From Ruminococcaceae bacterium UBA6364 (GTDB taxonomy: Bacteria; Bacillota; Clostridia; Oscillospirales; Acutalibacteraceae), in contig DJRI01000054.1 of the NCBI GenBank assembly GCA_002440045.1, forward strand, positions 1 to 26,754: a stretch of DNA of 26,754 nucleotides, written 5' to 3'. Below, piece after piece: positions 1 through 7,894 of this stretch. The number at the start of each line of letters is the position of its first letter. Position 1 is the first letter of the stretch. Made by a program: the position numbers and the translations under genes. The notes beneath the pieces were generated by a model. It searched no databases, was not told where the DNA came from, and worked only from the letters and a program-made list of their open reading frames with translations.

Positions 1-69
1 AAGCCCTTCATAGGCGCTTTCTGCGCCCGAAGCTATTCCGCACGAGCCATAGCCCAACAAAAATTTCAC
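1..69 (-). CDS. NuoF/HydB-type NADH-binding flavoprotein subunit, N-terminus only (partial)
   Basis: Only the first 23 codons are inside the window; the gene runs off the left edge. The start is GTG, overlapping the TGA of the upstream gene (GTGA), with AAGGAGG ending 7 nt before it. The peptide has a hydrophobic strand followed by YGSCGIASGA. This resembles the thioredoxin-like N-terminal [2Fe-2S] domain of NuoF-type subunits and of the beta subunit of electron-bifurcating [FeFe]-hydrogenases. Those proteins bind FMN and NAD(H) and partner with the NuoE-type protein encoded just upstream. With so little sequence, NuoF and HydB cannot be told apart. Confidence 0.7.
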   Translation of the reverse strand, partial: MKFLLGYGSCGIASGAESAYEGL

Positions 70-545
70 AGCACGCCCTCCTTTTTCCGTATTTCATTTA
101 TAATATGCTCTGCCTTTTCGGGCGTAAGTTCGCCGTAGGCGGTTGAATTTATCATCATCGCGGGCGAAATGCTGCAGCAGCCGAGACAGGCCGCCTCTTC
201 CCACGAAAAAAGCCCGTCTTTTGAAAGCTCGCCCGACGGCACGCCTAAAAGGCGGCAGACGGTTTCGCCTATACGTTCACTGCCGTTGACGTGACACGCC
301 GTACCCTTGCAGACGGTTATTCGGTATTTGCCGACGGGTTTAAGACGAAAACCCGCATAAAACGACGCAACGCCCATAATTCTGCTTTCGGGAATGCCGC
401 CGATTTCGCTTAAAGCTTTTACCGCGTCTTTTGAAATATAGCCTTCGTCATTTTGTATAATCTGCAAAATCGTTATAAGATTTTCTTCGGGGTCGCCGCA
501 GGCTGCAACTGCGTTTTTTATTTTTTCTTTATATGAATTTTCCAC
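66..545 (-). CDS. NuoE/HydC-type [2Fe-2S] thioredoxin-like ferredoxin subunit
   Basis: A 159-residue protein of the usual length for the 24-kDa NuoE family. Four cysteines are in the expected pattern, C79-x4-C84 (CKGTAC) and C120-x3-C124 (CLGCC), which in this family ligate one [2Fe-2S] cluster. The N-terminal helical part precedes the thioredoxin-like domain. The start is GTG with GCGAGG 7 nt upstream. The next gene overlaps by 4 nt and looks NuoF/HydB-like, so the pair probably passes electrons between NAD(H) and iron-sulfur clusters. In an anaerobic Clostridium-type organism a bifurcating hydrogenase or NADH:ferredoxin complex is more likely than respiratory complex I, but that is inference. 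Confidence 0.9.
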   Translation of the reverse strand: MENSYKEKIKNAVAACGDPEENLITILQIIQNDEGYISKDAVKALSEIGGIPESRIMGVASFYAGFRLKPVGKYRITVCKGTACHVNGSERIGETVCRLLGVPSGELSKDGLFSWEEAACLGCCSISPAMMINSTAYGELTPEKAEHIINEIRKKEGVL

Positions 546-568
546 ACAGACACCTCGCTTATCTTGAT

Positions 569-597
569 ATTTTATTACATTACAAGGCTTTTTTCAA
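569..597 (-). promoter_or_regulatory. Promoter of the nuoE/hydC-type operon
   Basis: On the minus strand TTGAAA (597-592) is separated by exactly 17 nt from TAAAAT (574-569), each 5/6 to the sigma-A consensus. The predicted start is near 562, about 17 nt before the GTG at 545. This makes the NuoE-type gene the first of its operon. Confidence 0.65.
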
Positions 598-667
598 TAT
601 TATTTTCAAGGTTTTAAAGACAAATTTCGGCACCGTTGCCGATTTTTTGAATTTGCATAAATTAATG

Positions 668-696
668 TTTACATTAAAGAAAACATATTGTAATAT
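668..696 (+). promoter_or_regulatory. Candidate promoter of the HAD hydrolase gene
   Basis: TTTACA (668-673), a 17-nt spacer and TAATAT (691-696). The -10 matches only 4/6. The predicted start near 703 is almost at the ATG at 707, so the transcript would be nearly leaderless, which agrees with the lack of a ribosome binding site there. Confidence 0.4.
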
Positions 697-706
697 ATAT
701 GCGGTG

Positions 707-1357
707 ATGAAGTTGAAAGAATACGATATTTATATTTTTGATTTTGACGGAACGCTTTCGGATACGATTCCGGGTGTGAAAAATTCGGTAAAATATGCGC
801 TTTCTTTTTTGGGTATTGAAGAAACCGACGACAAAAAGCTTGACTATTTTATAGGGCCGCCGCTTTTTGAAAGCTTTACAAAGCTTTATAACGTTGACGA
901 CGAAACCGCAAATATGCTGATAGCAAAATACCGCGAGCGCTACAGCAAAAAAGCGTGTGAAGAATCGACCCTTTACCCCGGGGTTGAAGCAATGTTAAAA
1001 GAGCTTAAAGCGCGCAAAAAGAAGCTTGCAATAGCCTCGTCAAAGCCGCTTTTGTTTGTCGAAGAAATCGCAAAGGCACTCGGCATATTCGGGCTTTTTG
1101 ATTACATTGCGGGCGAAACGTTTGAGCACACGCATTCAAGCAAAAAAGACCTTATAAACGAGGCTTTTGAGGCTTTAGGCGGCAACAATAAAGAAAAAGC
1201 CCTTATGACGGGCGACAGATTTTATGATATAGAGGGCGCAAAGCTTGCCGGTATAGACAGCGCCGGAGCGGTTTACGGCTTCGGCAACGAAGAAGAATTA
1301 AAAAAAGCCGGCGCGACATACCTATTATATAAGCCGTCGGACATTTTGAACCGATAA
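707..1357 (+). CDS. HAD-family phosphatase (phosphoglycolate phosphatase-like, subfamily IA)
   Basis: A 216-residue protein with all four HAD motifs: FDFDGTLSD (nucleophile D12, acid/base D14), the Ser of IASSKP (S111/S112), a Lys in HSSKKD, and TGDRFYD with D170 and D174 for Mg2+. The alpha-helical cap lies between motifs I and II. The family hydrolyses small phosphate monoesters such as phosphoglycolate or nucleotides; the substrate cannot be read from sequence. I chose the ATG at 707 because the HAD fold begins directly after it, although no Shine-Dalgarno is visible; the open frame extends upstream to 533 without family resemblance. It is monocistronic, followed by a strong terminator. 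Confidence 0.88.
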   Translation: MKLKEYDIYIFDFDGTLSDTIPGVKNSVKYALSFLGIEETDDKKLDYFIGPPLFESFTKLYNVDDETANMLIAKYRERYSKKACEESTLYPGVEAMLKELKARKKKLAIASSKPLLFVEEIAKALGIFGLFDYIAGETFEHTHSSKKDLINEAFEALGGNNKEKALMTGDRFYDIEGAKLAGIDSAGAVYGFGNEEELKKAGATYLLYKPSDILNR

Positions 1358-1370
1358 AACAATTAACACA

Positions 1371-1406
1371 CCGCAATTCGCCGTTCATGCGAATTGCGGC
1401 TTTTTT
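1371..1406 (+). terminator. Rho-independent terminator after the HAD gene
   Basis: A perfect 10-bp stem (1371-1380 with 1390-1399), a 9-nt loop and a T-run starting at 1401. It separates the HAD gene from the spoVA genes. Confidence 0.85.
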
Positions 1407-1467
1407 ACGTATAAATTTCCAAAAATCGGTTACAATTATTTCCGAAATAAAAATTTTGGGAGGTATT

Positions 1468-1905
1468 ATGACTAATTCCGAATATTTAAAAATGGTCGGC
1501 GCCTCTACCGACAAATCACCTCTTTTAAAAGACCTTTTATCGGCTTTTGTTTTCGGCGGCGGAATTTGCTGTCTTGGGCAAGCTTTAAGAAGTTTTTTTG
1601 AAACCACCGATATGACCGAGGACGAAGTAAAAATCGGCGTATCCGTAAGCCTTATTGTGCTCACCGCCATACTCACCTCGTTCGGCGTATTCGATAAAAT
1701 CGCAAAGGTTGCAGGCGCGGGCACGTTTGTGCCTATTACGGGCTTTGCAAACTCGGTAATTTCGCCCGCGGTTGAATTCAGCGCCGAAGGCAGGATTCTC
1801 GGAACGGGCGCAAAAATGTTCAATCTTGCGGGTCCCGTTATCGTTTACGGCTGTACGGCTGCAAGCATTTACGGGTTGATAATCTACATCTTCGGACTTG
1901 TATAA
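1468..1905 (+). CDS. spoVAC: Stage V sporulation protein AC
   Basis: A 145-residue membrane protein matching the SpoVAC family: N-terminal MTNSEYLKMV, first membrane helix about residues 22-40 (GGGICCLGQAL), second about 57-75, the signature AGAGTFVPITGFANS at 82-96, and a last helix at about 121-145. SpoVA proteins form the spore inner-membrane channel that imports dipicolinic acid during sporulation and releases it in germination. The ATG at 1468 follows GGGAGG by 4 nt. spoVAD begins 21 nt downstream, so the two are co-transcribed, in relatives from a forespore sigma-G promoter. I could not identify a convincing sigma-G promoter between the terminator and the start. Confidence 0.95.
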   Translation: MTNSEYLKMVGASTDKSPLLKDLLSAFVFGGGICCLGQALRSFFETTDMTEDEVKIGVSVSLIVLTAILTSFGVFDKIAKVAGAGTFVPITGFANSVISPAVEFSAEGRILGTGAKMFNLAGPVIVYGCTAASIYGLIIYIFGLV

Positions 1906-1926
1906 GCATAAGAGGGGGAAATTTTC

Positions 1927-2940
1927 ATGCCGACAAGAAACGGAAATACCATATTTTTGCCCACGCGCCCCGCAATTACGGGCAACGCCGCCGTTGCGGG
2001 CAAAAAAGAGGGCGAAGGCCCTTTGAAAAACGAGTTCGACAAAATCTATGATGATGAATTCGTAGGGTGCGAAACCTTTGAAAAGGCTGAAACGGCTCTT
2101 TTAAAAGACGCCATTACAAGAGCGCTTGAAAAAGCAAACGAGTCGCCCGAAAATGTAAATCTTACGCTTTCGGGCGACCTTTTAAACCAGTGTATAGGCT
2201 CGTCGTTCGGTTTAAGGGATTTAAAAATGCCGTTCGCGGGGCTTTACGGGGCATGCTCTACAATGGCGCTTTCTTTGGGGCTTGCCGCAACGCTTACAGA
2301 CGGCGGCGCTTTGGGGCTTGCGGTTGCCGCCACGTCGTCGCACTTTTGCTCTGCCGAAAGGCAATACAGATACCCGCTTGAATACGGCGGCCAAAGAACG
2401 CCCGCTTCGCAGTGGACGGTGACGGGCGCGGGCGCGGCGGTTGTTAAAGGAAACGTCGGCGGCGCGCCGCGCGTTGACGCGGTTATTTTCGGCAAGGTCT
2501 GCGATTACGGCGTAACAGACCAAAACAATATGGGCGCCGCCATGGCGCCCGCCGCGGCTGACACAATTGCCTCGTTTTTAAAAGACACAAACAGCGTTCC
2601 CGAGGATTACGACATAATTCTTACGGGCGACCTCGGAAAAACCGGCAGCAGGCTTTTAAAAGAGCTTCTTTTAAAAGAGAACGGAATTGATATTTCGGCT
2701 GTGCACAACGACTGCGGACTTATGATTTTTGACCTTGACGGTCAGGATGTTCACAGCGGCGGCTCGGGGTGCGGCTGCAGCGCCTCGGTCGTGTGCTCGT
2801 ATATACTGAACAGACTTAAAACAAAAGAGCTTAACCGAGTGCTTTTCGTGGCGACGGGCGCGCTTCTTTCGCCGACCTCTATGCTTCAGGGCGAGTCTAT
2901 ACCCGCTATAGCGCACGGAGTTTTGCTCTCGTCGGACTGA
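1927..2940 (+). CDS. spoVAD: Stage V sporulation protein AD
   Basis: A 337-residue protein of full family length with a thiolase-like fold and no membrane helices. Visible SpoVAD hallmarks are SGDLLNQC (82-89), YGACST (C110), AATSSH, the YRYPLEYGGQ segment, a GAAMAPAAADT stretch and the GGSGCGCSASV block near the C-terminus. In the family SpoVAD sits on the outer face of the spore inner membrane and binds dipicolinic acid. The ATG at 1927 follows GAGGGGG. It is the second gene of the spoVA operon. The third gene normally found here in Clostridia, spoVAE, does not follow. Confidence 0.96.
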   Translation: MPTRNGNTIFLPTRPAITGNAAVAGKKEGEGPLKNEFDKIYDDEFVGCETFEKAETALLKDAITRALEKANESPENVNLTLSGDLLNQCIGSSFGLRDLKMPFAGLYGACSTMALSLGLAATLTDGGALGLAVAATSSHFCSAERQYRYPLEYGGQRTPASQWTVTGAGAAVVKGNVGGAPRVDAVIFGKVCDYGVTDQNNMGAAMAPAAADTIASFLKDTNSVPEDYDIILTGDLGKTGSRLLKELLLKENGIDISAVHNDCGLMIFDLDGQDVHSGGSGCGCSASVVCSYILNRLKTKELNRVLFVATGALLSPTSMLQGESIPAIAHGVLLSSD

Positions 2941-2970
2941 AAGCACACCGCAGTTAAAGGAGGAATTTTT

Positions 2971-3135
2971 ACGGAAGGCTGTTATAACACTCTTAAAAAC
3001 ATTGAAAAATTCACAAAAACATTCAAAAGAATTTCAAGACTCAAAATGCTTTTGTCGTGCATACTTGTTATGTATACGCTTTTTAAAGCCGTCTCGGCGG
3101 TTTCGGCGCTTAAAACGGATATGAAAAAGGCGTAA
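2971..3135 (+). CDS. Small single-span membrane protein with an apparent ACG start
   Basis: The strongest ribosome binding site in the region, AAAGGAGG (2956-2963), is followed after 7 nt by ACG, which opens a 54-codon frame ending in TAA at 3135. The predicted protein has a basic amphipathic N-terminus (KFTKTFKRISRLK), one hydrophobic segment at residues 26-44 (MLLSCILVMYTLFKAVSAV) and a short charged tail. There is no ATG, GTG or TTG near the ribosome binding site; the first in-frame ATG is at 3046, cuts into the hydrophobic segment and has no binding site. The gene lies 30 nt after spoVAD and ahead of a terminator, so it would be the last gene of the spoVA operon. I do not recognise the family. 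It could also be a gene whose ATG mutated to ACG. Confidence 0.55.
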   Translation, partial: TEGCYNTLKNIEKFTKTFKRISRLKMLLSCILVMYTLFKAVSAVSALKTDMKKA

Positions 3136-3226
3136 AGTCAACGAGCTGTTATCAATCAACAACGACATCACAGAATTTGAACCTAATAAACACACATAGC
3201 AATACCTATCAAACGCTATCAAAATC

Positions 3227-3268
3227 AAACAGACTATACTCAACTTTGGTTGAGTGTCGTCTGTTTTT
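3227..3268 (+). terminator. Rho-independent terminator after the spoVA operon
   Basis: An outer stem of 8 bp (3227-3234 with 3259-3266), a 3x3 internal loop, an inner stem of 7 bp (3238-3244 with 3249-3255), a TTTG loop, and T-rich sequence to 3268. Confidence 0.8.
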
Positions 3269-3521
3269 GCACATTCAAGGGCAAATATTTATCATTTTTA
3301 AAAAATCCCAATGTAATTGTTACACTTGATTTATTGGATTAATAAAAAATCAAAAGGAATCCGCATATGTACAATAGAAGCATTTCAATCACGGTTTTAA
3401 ACGCACGAAAGCACTAAAAATCAAAGCTCTCAGAACATATTGCTTCAATTCATTTATGTCTACCGAAACCCCTGTTGCTTTGGCAATTACGCGCCGCTTT
3501 ATAGATATTTATCGTAACACA
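3269..3521. other. Non-coding AT-rich stretch between the spoVA operon and the helicase
   Basis: Together with the flanking terminator and promoter this is the largest gene-free gap in the window (3136-3747). I see no gene with coding support. A 16-codon ATG frame (3367-3417) preceded by AAAGGA is the only start-like signal. Base composition is visibly more AT-rich than the spoVA genes and resembles the helicase gene downstream. Confidence 0.5.
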
Positions 3522-3550
3522 TTGCCGTTTTTGACAACTTGTGTTATAAT
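3522..3550 (+). promoter_or_regulatory. Promoter of the UvrD-like helicase gene
   Basis: TTGCCG (3522-3527, 4/6), a 17-nt spacer and a perfect TATAAT (3545-3550). The predicted start is near 3557, giving a leader of about 190 nt before the ATG at 3748. No clear riboswitch or attenuator was recognised in the leader. Confidence 0.55.
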
Positions 3551-3747
3551 ATCCTTAAACAAAATCCGCTTTCGCAAATCTTTGCGTATCGACTGCCGCA
3601 ATAAAACACATAATTAAGAATATTTTGTCATTGAATTTTTCCCTTACACGAATAAGAAAGTTTTATTGCTTATTAAATTTGCCATATAAGCTTGCAAAAT
3701 TCAAATACCGATGAATACTTATATGTATTTCAAAAGAGGAAGAAACT

Positions 3748-6225
3748 ATGGGGTTTATTAAAAATATAATTGAACATCATCAGCAGAAAGCTCAGGAACA
3801 AAATGACGCTTGCAATGAATTGATTTCTCGTATAGACGCTGCACTGTCGGAGGTCAAATCCACATTTTCAAAGCCGCAAGAATTTATTGACCCTCGGTAT
3901 GAAACGGAATGGAGAAACCGAAACAGCCAAATACTGTCAGATTTGGAGACGCAGAAAATTCAATATCTGAAAAAAGCCGCTCAATATAATGCTTTATCTT
4001 CCAAACAACAAAAGTTGGCGGCTGTTGCACGTTCAATGTCGCAACACATTATTATACACAATGAGCGAGCCGCAAGCATGAAAGTACAGTCAGCCTACGC
4101 TCTTATCGGCGGTGTTGAGGGGCGTACCCTCGATAAACAGCAAATGACCTGTATTGTCAAAGAAGCTCATAATCATTTGGTAATAGCCGGCGCCGGTACA
4201 GGAAAGACAACCACCGTCATCGGGAAAATCAAATATCTTCTCAAAACAGGCAAATGTTCACCGCAAGATATTTTAGTATTATCATTTACCAACGCTTCCG
4301 CTTCCGAAATGAGCGAACGCATTTCTGCTGAAACAGGACACAATATCACTGCTTCAACATTTCATAAACTCGGATTGAATATTATCTCGCAGGTCAATGG
4401 CGTAATGCCGAAAATCACACAAATAAATTTGCGAAAATTTATAAAAGAGCAACTTTTATTAAATATGCAATCTGACGCTTATCTCAATTTGCTGAGTTCT
4501 TATCTTCTGTATAATCGCGTAGTGGCAAAATCGGAATTTGAATTCAAATCGCAGGAAGAATATAATGAATATCTGAAATTGAATCCGCCGACTACAGTTA
4601 ATAATGAAAAAGTGAAAAGCTACGGTGAAATGGATATTGGCAATTTTCTGACACAAAACGGCGTACGCTATATTTATGAACACCCTTATGAATTTGATAC
4701 ACGTACCGGCGAATACGGTCAATATCACCCGGATTTTTATCTTCCCGATTATAATATCTACATTGAATATTTTGGTGTCAACCGAAACTTAGAAGTTCCG
4801 TCTTATTTCAAACCTATAAACGGAATGAGTGCAACGGAAGCGTATCGTGCTTCTATGAAGTGGAAACGCGATACTCACCGTGAACATCAAACCACAATGA
4901 TTGAATGCTATGCTTATGAGAAATTTGAGGGTATTCTGCTTGACGCATTGAAAGAGAAACTTGTGGCAGCTTCGGTTACTTTAATTCCAAAATCTTCTAA
5001 AGAACTGTGGGAACAGGTTGCCGCAGAAAGCGATTCTTTACTTGATGGTATTATAGAATTGTTTGAAACACTGATTAACCTGATTAAGAGCAACGGTTAT
5101 GATATAGCAACTGTCCGCAAATTAAATCACTTTGGAAGCAATATTCAAACGAACAATATTTTACTGTCGTTGCTTGAACCGATATTTAATGAATACTGCA
5201 AATATCTTTTGCGCGAAAAAGAAATTGATTTTAACGATATGATTAACATTGCTTCCGAATATGTGAGACAAGGGAAATACACCAATCCATACAAATATGT
5301 GATTGTCGATGAGTACCAAGATATATCCAAAGCTCGCTTTATGCTTTTAAACTGTCTGCGCAAATCAAATGATTATGAGCTTTTCTGCGTCGGTGATGAT
5401 TGGCAAAGTATTTATCGCTTTGCCGGAAGCGACATTGGATTTATTCTTAATTTTCCAAAATACTGGGGTGCAACAGAAGTAAGCAAAATTGAAACTACAT
5501 ATCGATTTTCTCAAAAGCTAATTGAAATAAGCGGCGGATTTATAATGCAAAATCCGGCTCAAATCAAAAAATGCATCAAAGGAAGGCCTGAAAATTCCGG
5601 TTTTCCGCTTGGCGAAATTTCCGGCTATACAGAGAAATATGCAATTGAGTTTATGTCAAAAAAGCTGAATGACATTCCTAAAGGGAGCAGTGTATTTTTT
5701 ATCGGCAGATATTCATTTGATGCAAAGCTATTGGATGACAGCGGACTCTTTTCTTGCCAGTATAATAACCCGAAGGGGGTTATAGAAGTTAAATCAAAAT
5801 CGCATCCCGATTTAAATATGTCATTCTTGACAGCGCACAAATCAAAAGGACTTCAAGCAGATTATGTCTTTATAATAAATAATAAAAAATCAAGAATGGG
5901 CTTTCCGAGCAAGATTCAGGACGCTCCGATTTTAAATTTATTGCTTGATAATTGCGACCAATACCCTAATGCAGAAGAACGCCGCTTATTTTATGTTGCA
6001 TTAACCAGAGCAAAGGAAAAAGCTTTTATCATTACTGTTGACGGGAGAGAATCTGAATTTGCAATGGAACTTAAAGAGCAATATGGAGATGAATTGAAAA
6101 GAGAGCAATTTGAATGTCCTCTTTGCGGCGGGCATTTGATAAAGCGCACCGGTCCATATGGCGAATTTTTCGGTTGCTCCAATTACCATAAAACCGGATG
6201 TACTTACAAAAGAAAAATACGATAA
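3748..6225 (+). CDS. UvrD/Rep-family (helicase IV-like) DNA helicase with nuclease-like insertion and C-terminal zinc ribbon
   Basis: An 825-residue superfamily 1A helicase. Residues 1-115 are helical and probably coiled coil. Walker A is AGAGTGKTT (147-155), motif Ia LSFTNASASEM, Walker B VIVDEYQD (518-525), motif III GDDWQSIYRFAGSD (549-562), motif IV ETTYRFS, motif V TAHKSKGLQADYV (from 695), motif VI YVALTRAKEKA. Between the first helicase blocks, residues about 290-400 hold YHPDFYLPDYNIYIEYFG, which resembles a VSR/PD-(D/E)XK-type nuclease core (D329, E340). The C-terminus is a topoisomerase-type zinc ribbon (C790, C793, C810, C818). It probably unwinds or processes DNA in repair, or acts as a lone defence gene. 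The start has AGAGGA upstream. Base composition differs from neighbours, suggesting transfer. Confidence 0.9.
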   Translation: MGFIKNIIEHHQQKAQEQNDACNELISRIDAALSEVKSTFSKPQEFIDPRYETEWRNRNSQILSDLETQKIQYLKKAAQYNALSSKQQKLAAVARSMSQHIIIHNERAASMKVQSAYALIGGVEGRTLDKQQMTCIVKEAHNHLVIAGAGTGKTTTVIGKIKYLLKTGKCSPQDILVLSFTNASASEMSERISAETGHNITASTFHKLGLNIISQVNGVMPKITQINLRKFIKEQLLLNMQSDAYLNLLSSYLLYNRVVAKSEFEFKSQEEYNEYLKLNPPTTVNNEKVKSYGEMDIGNFLTQNGVRYIYEHPYEFDTRTGEYGQYHPDFYLPDYNIYIEYFGVNRNLEVPSYFKPINGMSATEAYRASMKWKRDTHREHQTTMIECYAYEKFEGILLDALKEKLVAASVTLIPKSSKELWEQVAAESDSLLDGIIELFETLINLIKSNGYDIATVRKLNHFGSNIQTNNILLSLLEPIFNEYCKYLLREKEIDFNDMINIASEYVRQGKYTNPYKYVIVDEYQDISKARFMLLNCLRKSNDYELFCVGDDWQSIYRFAGSDIGFILNFPKYWGATEVSKIETTYRFSQKLIEISGGFIMQNPAQIKKCIKGRPENSGFPLGEISGYTEKYAIEFMSKKLNDIPKGSSVFFIGRYSFDAKLLDDSGLFSCQYNNPKGVIEVKSKSHPDLNMSFLTAHKSKGLQADYVFIINNKKSRMGFPSKIQDAPILNLLLDNCDQYPNAEERRLFYVALTRAKEKAFIITVDGRESEFAMELKEQYGDELKREQFECPLCGGHLIKRTGPYGEFFGCSNYHKTGCTYKRKIR

Positions 6226-6323
6226 ATAAGAACTTACAATTCGGTATGCATCAGGTTTCTTGAAATTATCAACTGATTTTTGGCAGTCTGCAACTATTTT
6301 TATTTTATAAGTATAATAATTAA

Positions 6324-6371
6324 TGCAACGGGCCGTTGTCTGAAATTGACGACGGCTCGCTGCATTTTTTT
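6324..6371 (+). terminator. Terminator between the helicase and ylmC (probably bidirectional)
   Basis: A 17-bp stem with one mismatch and two G-U pairs (6324-6340 with 6348-6364), a 7-nt loop and seven T residues (6365-6371). On the minus strand the stem is followed by a T-rich stretch, so it may also end the dinB-ylmC transcript. Confidence 0.8.
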
Positions 6372-6372
6372 G

Positions 6373-6630
6373 TTATTTTCCGACGGCGCCTCTGCCGCCC
6401 GCTTTTACAAGTATTGTGTCGTCGCCTATCACGATAACGTCGCGCCAGCAAATGACAATCTCGTCGCCCTTGCCGAAAACGCCGCATATTCCTTTGCCGC
6501 AAAAAACCGTTATACTTAAAAGGCAGCCCGTCGAAGTGTCAATTTCGACGTCGCTCACACAGCCCATACGGCAGCCCGTTTCCATATTTATTACTTCTTT
6601 GGACCTTAAGTCCGAAACGGTGCATCGCAA
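6373..6630 (-). CDS. PRC-barrel protein, YlmC/YmxH sporulation family
   Basis: An 85-residue single-domain protein. The pattern SDLRSKEVINMETGCRMG near the N-terminus, the VFGKGDEIVICWRDV segment, and IGDDTILV near the C-terminus match the YlmC/YmxH family of PRC-barrel proteins, linked to sporulation in Bacilli and Clostridia but without a defined biochemical role. The start is TTG, chosen because GGGAGG ends 7 nt upstream and the family begins at this residue. It lies 16 nt after dinB on the same strand, so it is probably co-transcribed with it. Confidence 0.85.
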   Translation of the reverse strand: MRCTVSDLRSKEVINMETGCRMGCVSDVEIDTSTGCLLSITVFCGKGICGVFGKGDEIVICWRDVIVIGDDTILVKAGGRGAVGK

Positions 6631-6646
6631 ATTTATCCCTCCCGAT

Positions 6647-7852
6647 TTATATGCCGAATTCGTTTTTCATTAAAGAGCACCTTTTAACGGCGTTTTTTCC
6701 GAATTTTTCGGCAATGGCGTCACGCGTTTTTTCAAGGTTTTCTTCACGCGCGCGTTTAAAATTGTAATCAAGGTCAAAAAGCGACAGCTGTTCGCAGAAA
6801 TCGCTTGATTTAACAAGCCCTGTCCCCGTGACGGTAATCGCTCTGATAGGCTCAAACGAAACGCCCGTGCTTTCAAAAACCGTTTTGATAGCCGCATCTG
6901 CCAATTCAAACGCAAGGTCTGTCGGCGACGGCAGTTTTTTTGAACGGACGCGCGTACAAAGCTCGGTATTTTTAAGCGCCACCTGTATGTCGCGGCAAAG
7001 AACGCCCTGCTTTCGCATGCGCGATGAAACCTTGTCGCATATATAATAGATACAGGTTTTAGCCTCGCTTTCGGTTTTAATGTCGCGCTTAAAAGTCATT
7101 CCGTTGCCTATTGACTTTTGCTCGTCTTTGTAATAATAGGGCTTAACCTGAGAAAACTCTCTGCCGTTTGCGTATTCGTGCAGCTCTTCGCCGCCTTTTC
7201 CCAAAAATGTCTTTAAAACATCTGCGTCGGCGTTCGCAATTTCGCCGATTGTTTTTATGCCGAGACTTTTAAGGCGCTCTTCGCTTTTTTTGCCCACGCC
7301 CAAAAGCGCGCCCGCAGGGAGCGGAAAAAGAAGCTCTTTAAAATTATTTCGGTCAATAACCGTTGTGGCGTCGGGCTTTTTGTAGTCGCTGCCCATTTTG
7401 GCAAAAATTTTGTTATAAGAAACCCCTGCCGAGATTGTTATGCCGACCTCGCTTTTTATAACGCGCCGCAATTCATCGGCAATCGTTTTGCCGTCGCCGA
7501 AAAGATGCGTCGTACCCGAAACGTCAAGCCAGCATTCGTCAATTCCGAACGGCTCGACAAGGTCTGTGTATCTGCAATAAATATCAAAAACGCGCTTTGA
7601 ATATTCACTGTACTTTCCGTAAGTCGGCATAACCGTAACAAGCTTTGGGCACTTTGCCTTTGCCTTCCATATCGGCTCACCCGTCACAACGCCGAAACGC
7701 TTCGCTTTTTCGTTTTTTGCAAGCACTATTCCGTGGCGGCGCTCGGGGTCGCCGCATACGGCAAAAGCATATTCGTTAAGTTTTGGGTCAAGCGCCGCCT
7801 CGACCGATGCAAAAAAGCTGTTGCAGTCACAGTGAAGTATGACTCTGTCCAT
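6647..7852 (-). CDS. dinB: DNA polymerase IV (Y-family translesion polymerase)
   Basis: A 401-residue protein of normal Pol IV length. Catalytic residues are visible: D9 in HCDCNSFFASVEA and D105-E106 in GIDECWLDVSGTTHLFG. The thumb helix-hairpin-helix region (LLGVGKKSEERLKSLGIKT) follows, then the little-finger domain. A beta-clamp binding motif, EQLSLFDLD, is near the C-terminus. The enzyme copies damaged DNA at low fidelity. The ATG is preceded by GCGGAGG at 8 nt. Its promoter carries two LexA boxes, so it is induced in the SOS response. Confidence 0.97.
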   Translation of the reverse strand: MDRVILHCDCNSFFASVEAALDPKLNEYAFAVCGDPERRHGIVLAKNEKAKRFGVVTGEPIWKAKAKCPKLVTVMPTYGKYSEYSKRVFDIYCRYTDLVEPFGIDECWLDVSGTTHLFGDGKTIADELRRVIKSEVGITISAGVSYNKIFAKMGSDYKKPDATTVIDRNNFKELLFPLPAGALLGVGKKSEERLKSLGIKTIGEIANADADVLKTFLGKGGEELHEYANGREFSQVKPYYYKDEQKSIGNGMTFKRDIKTESEAKTCIYYICDKVSSRMRKQGVLCRDIQVALKNTELCTRVRSKKLPSPTDLAFELADAAIKTVFESTGVSFEPIRAITVTGTGLVKSSDFCEQLSLFDLDYNFKRAREENLEKTRDAIAEKFGKNAVKRCSLMKNEFGI

Positions 7853-7872
7853 TTTTTACGCCTCCGCAAACA

Positions 7873-7884
7873 GAACATTTGTTC
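7873..7884. promoter_or_regulatory. LexA (SOS) box 1 of dinB
   Basis: GAACATTTGTTC, a perfect match to the Firmicutes GAAC-N4-GTTC LexA box, extended by one matching base each side. It lies just downstream of the predicted dinB transcription start. Confidence 0.92.
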
Positions 7885-7894
7885 TTGTGCACTC

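Noticed and set aside
1409..1438. Possible sigma-G promoter before spoVAC
   Set aside because: A GTATA -35 is present but the -10 matches the CATWHTA consensus poorly and the spacing is 19 nt.
2190..2523. Several frames inside spoVAD on both strands
   Set aside because: Shadows of spoVAD; composition reflects the GC-rich third positions of the real gene.
3034..3243. Minus-strand 69-codon frame after spoVAD
   Set aside because: Shadow of the small plus-strand ORF and of the terminator; no binding site.
3367..3417. A 16-codon frame with AAAGGA upstream, possible leader peptide
   Set aside because: Too short to support by coding signal; no attenuator-like structure nearby.
3456..3617. A 53-codon ATG frame before the helicase
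   Set aside because: No ribosome binding site, overlaps the helicase promoter, and the product resembles no family I know.
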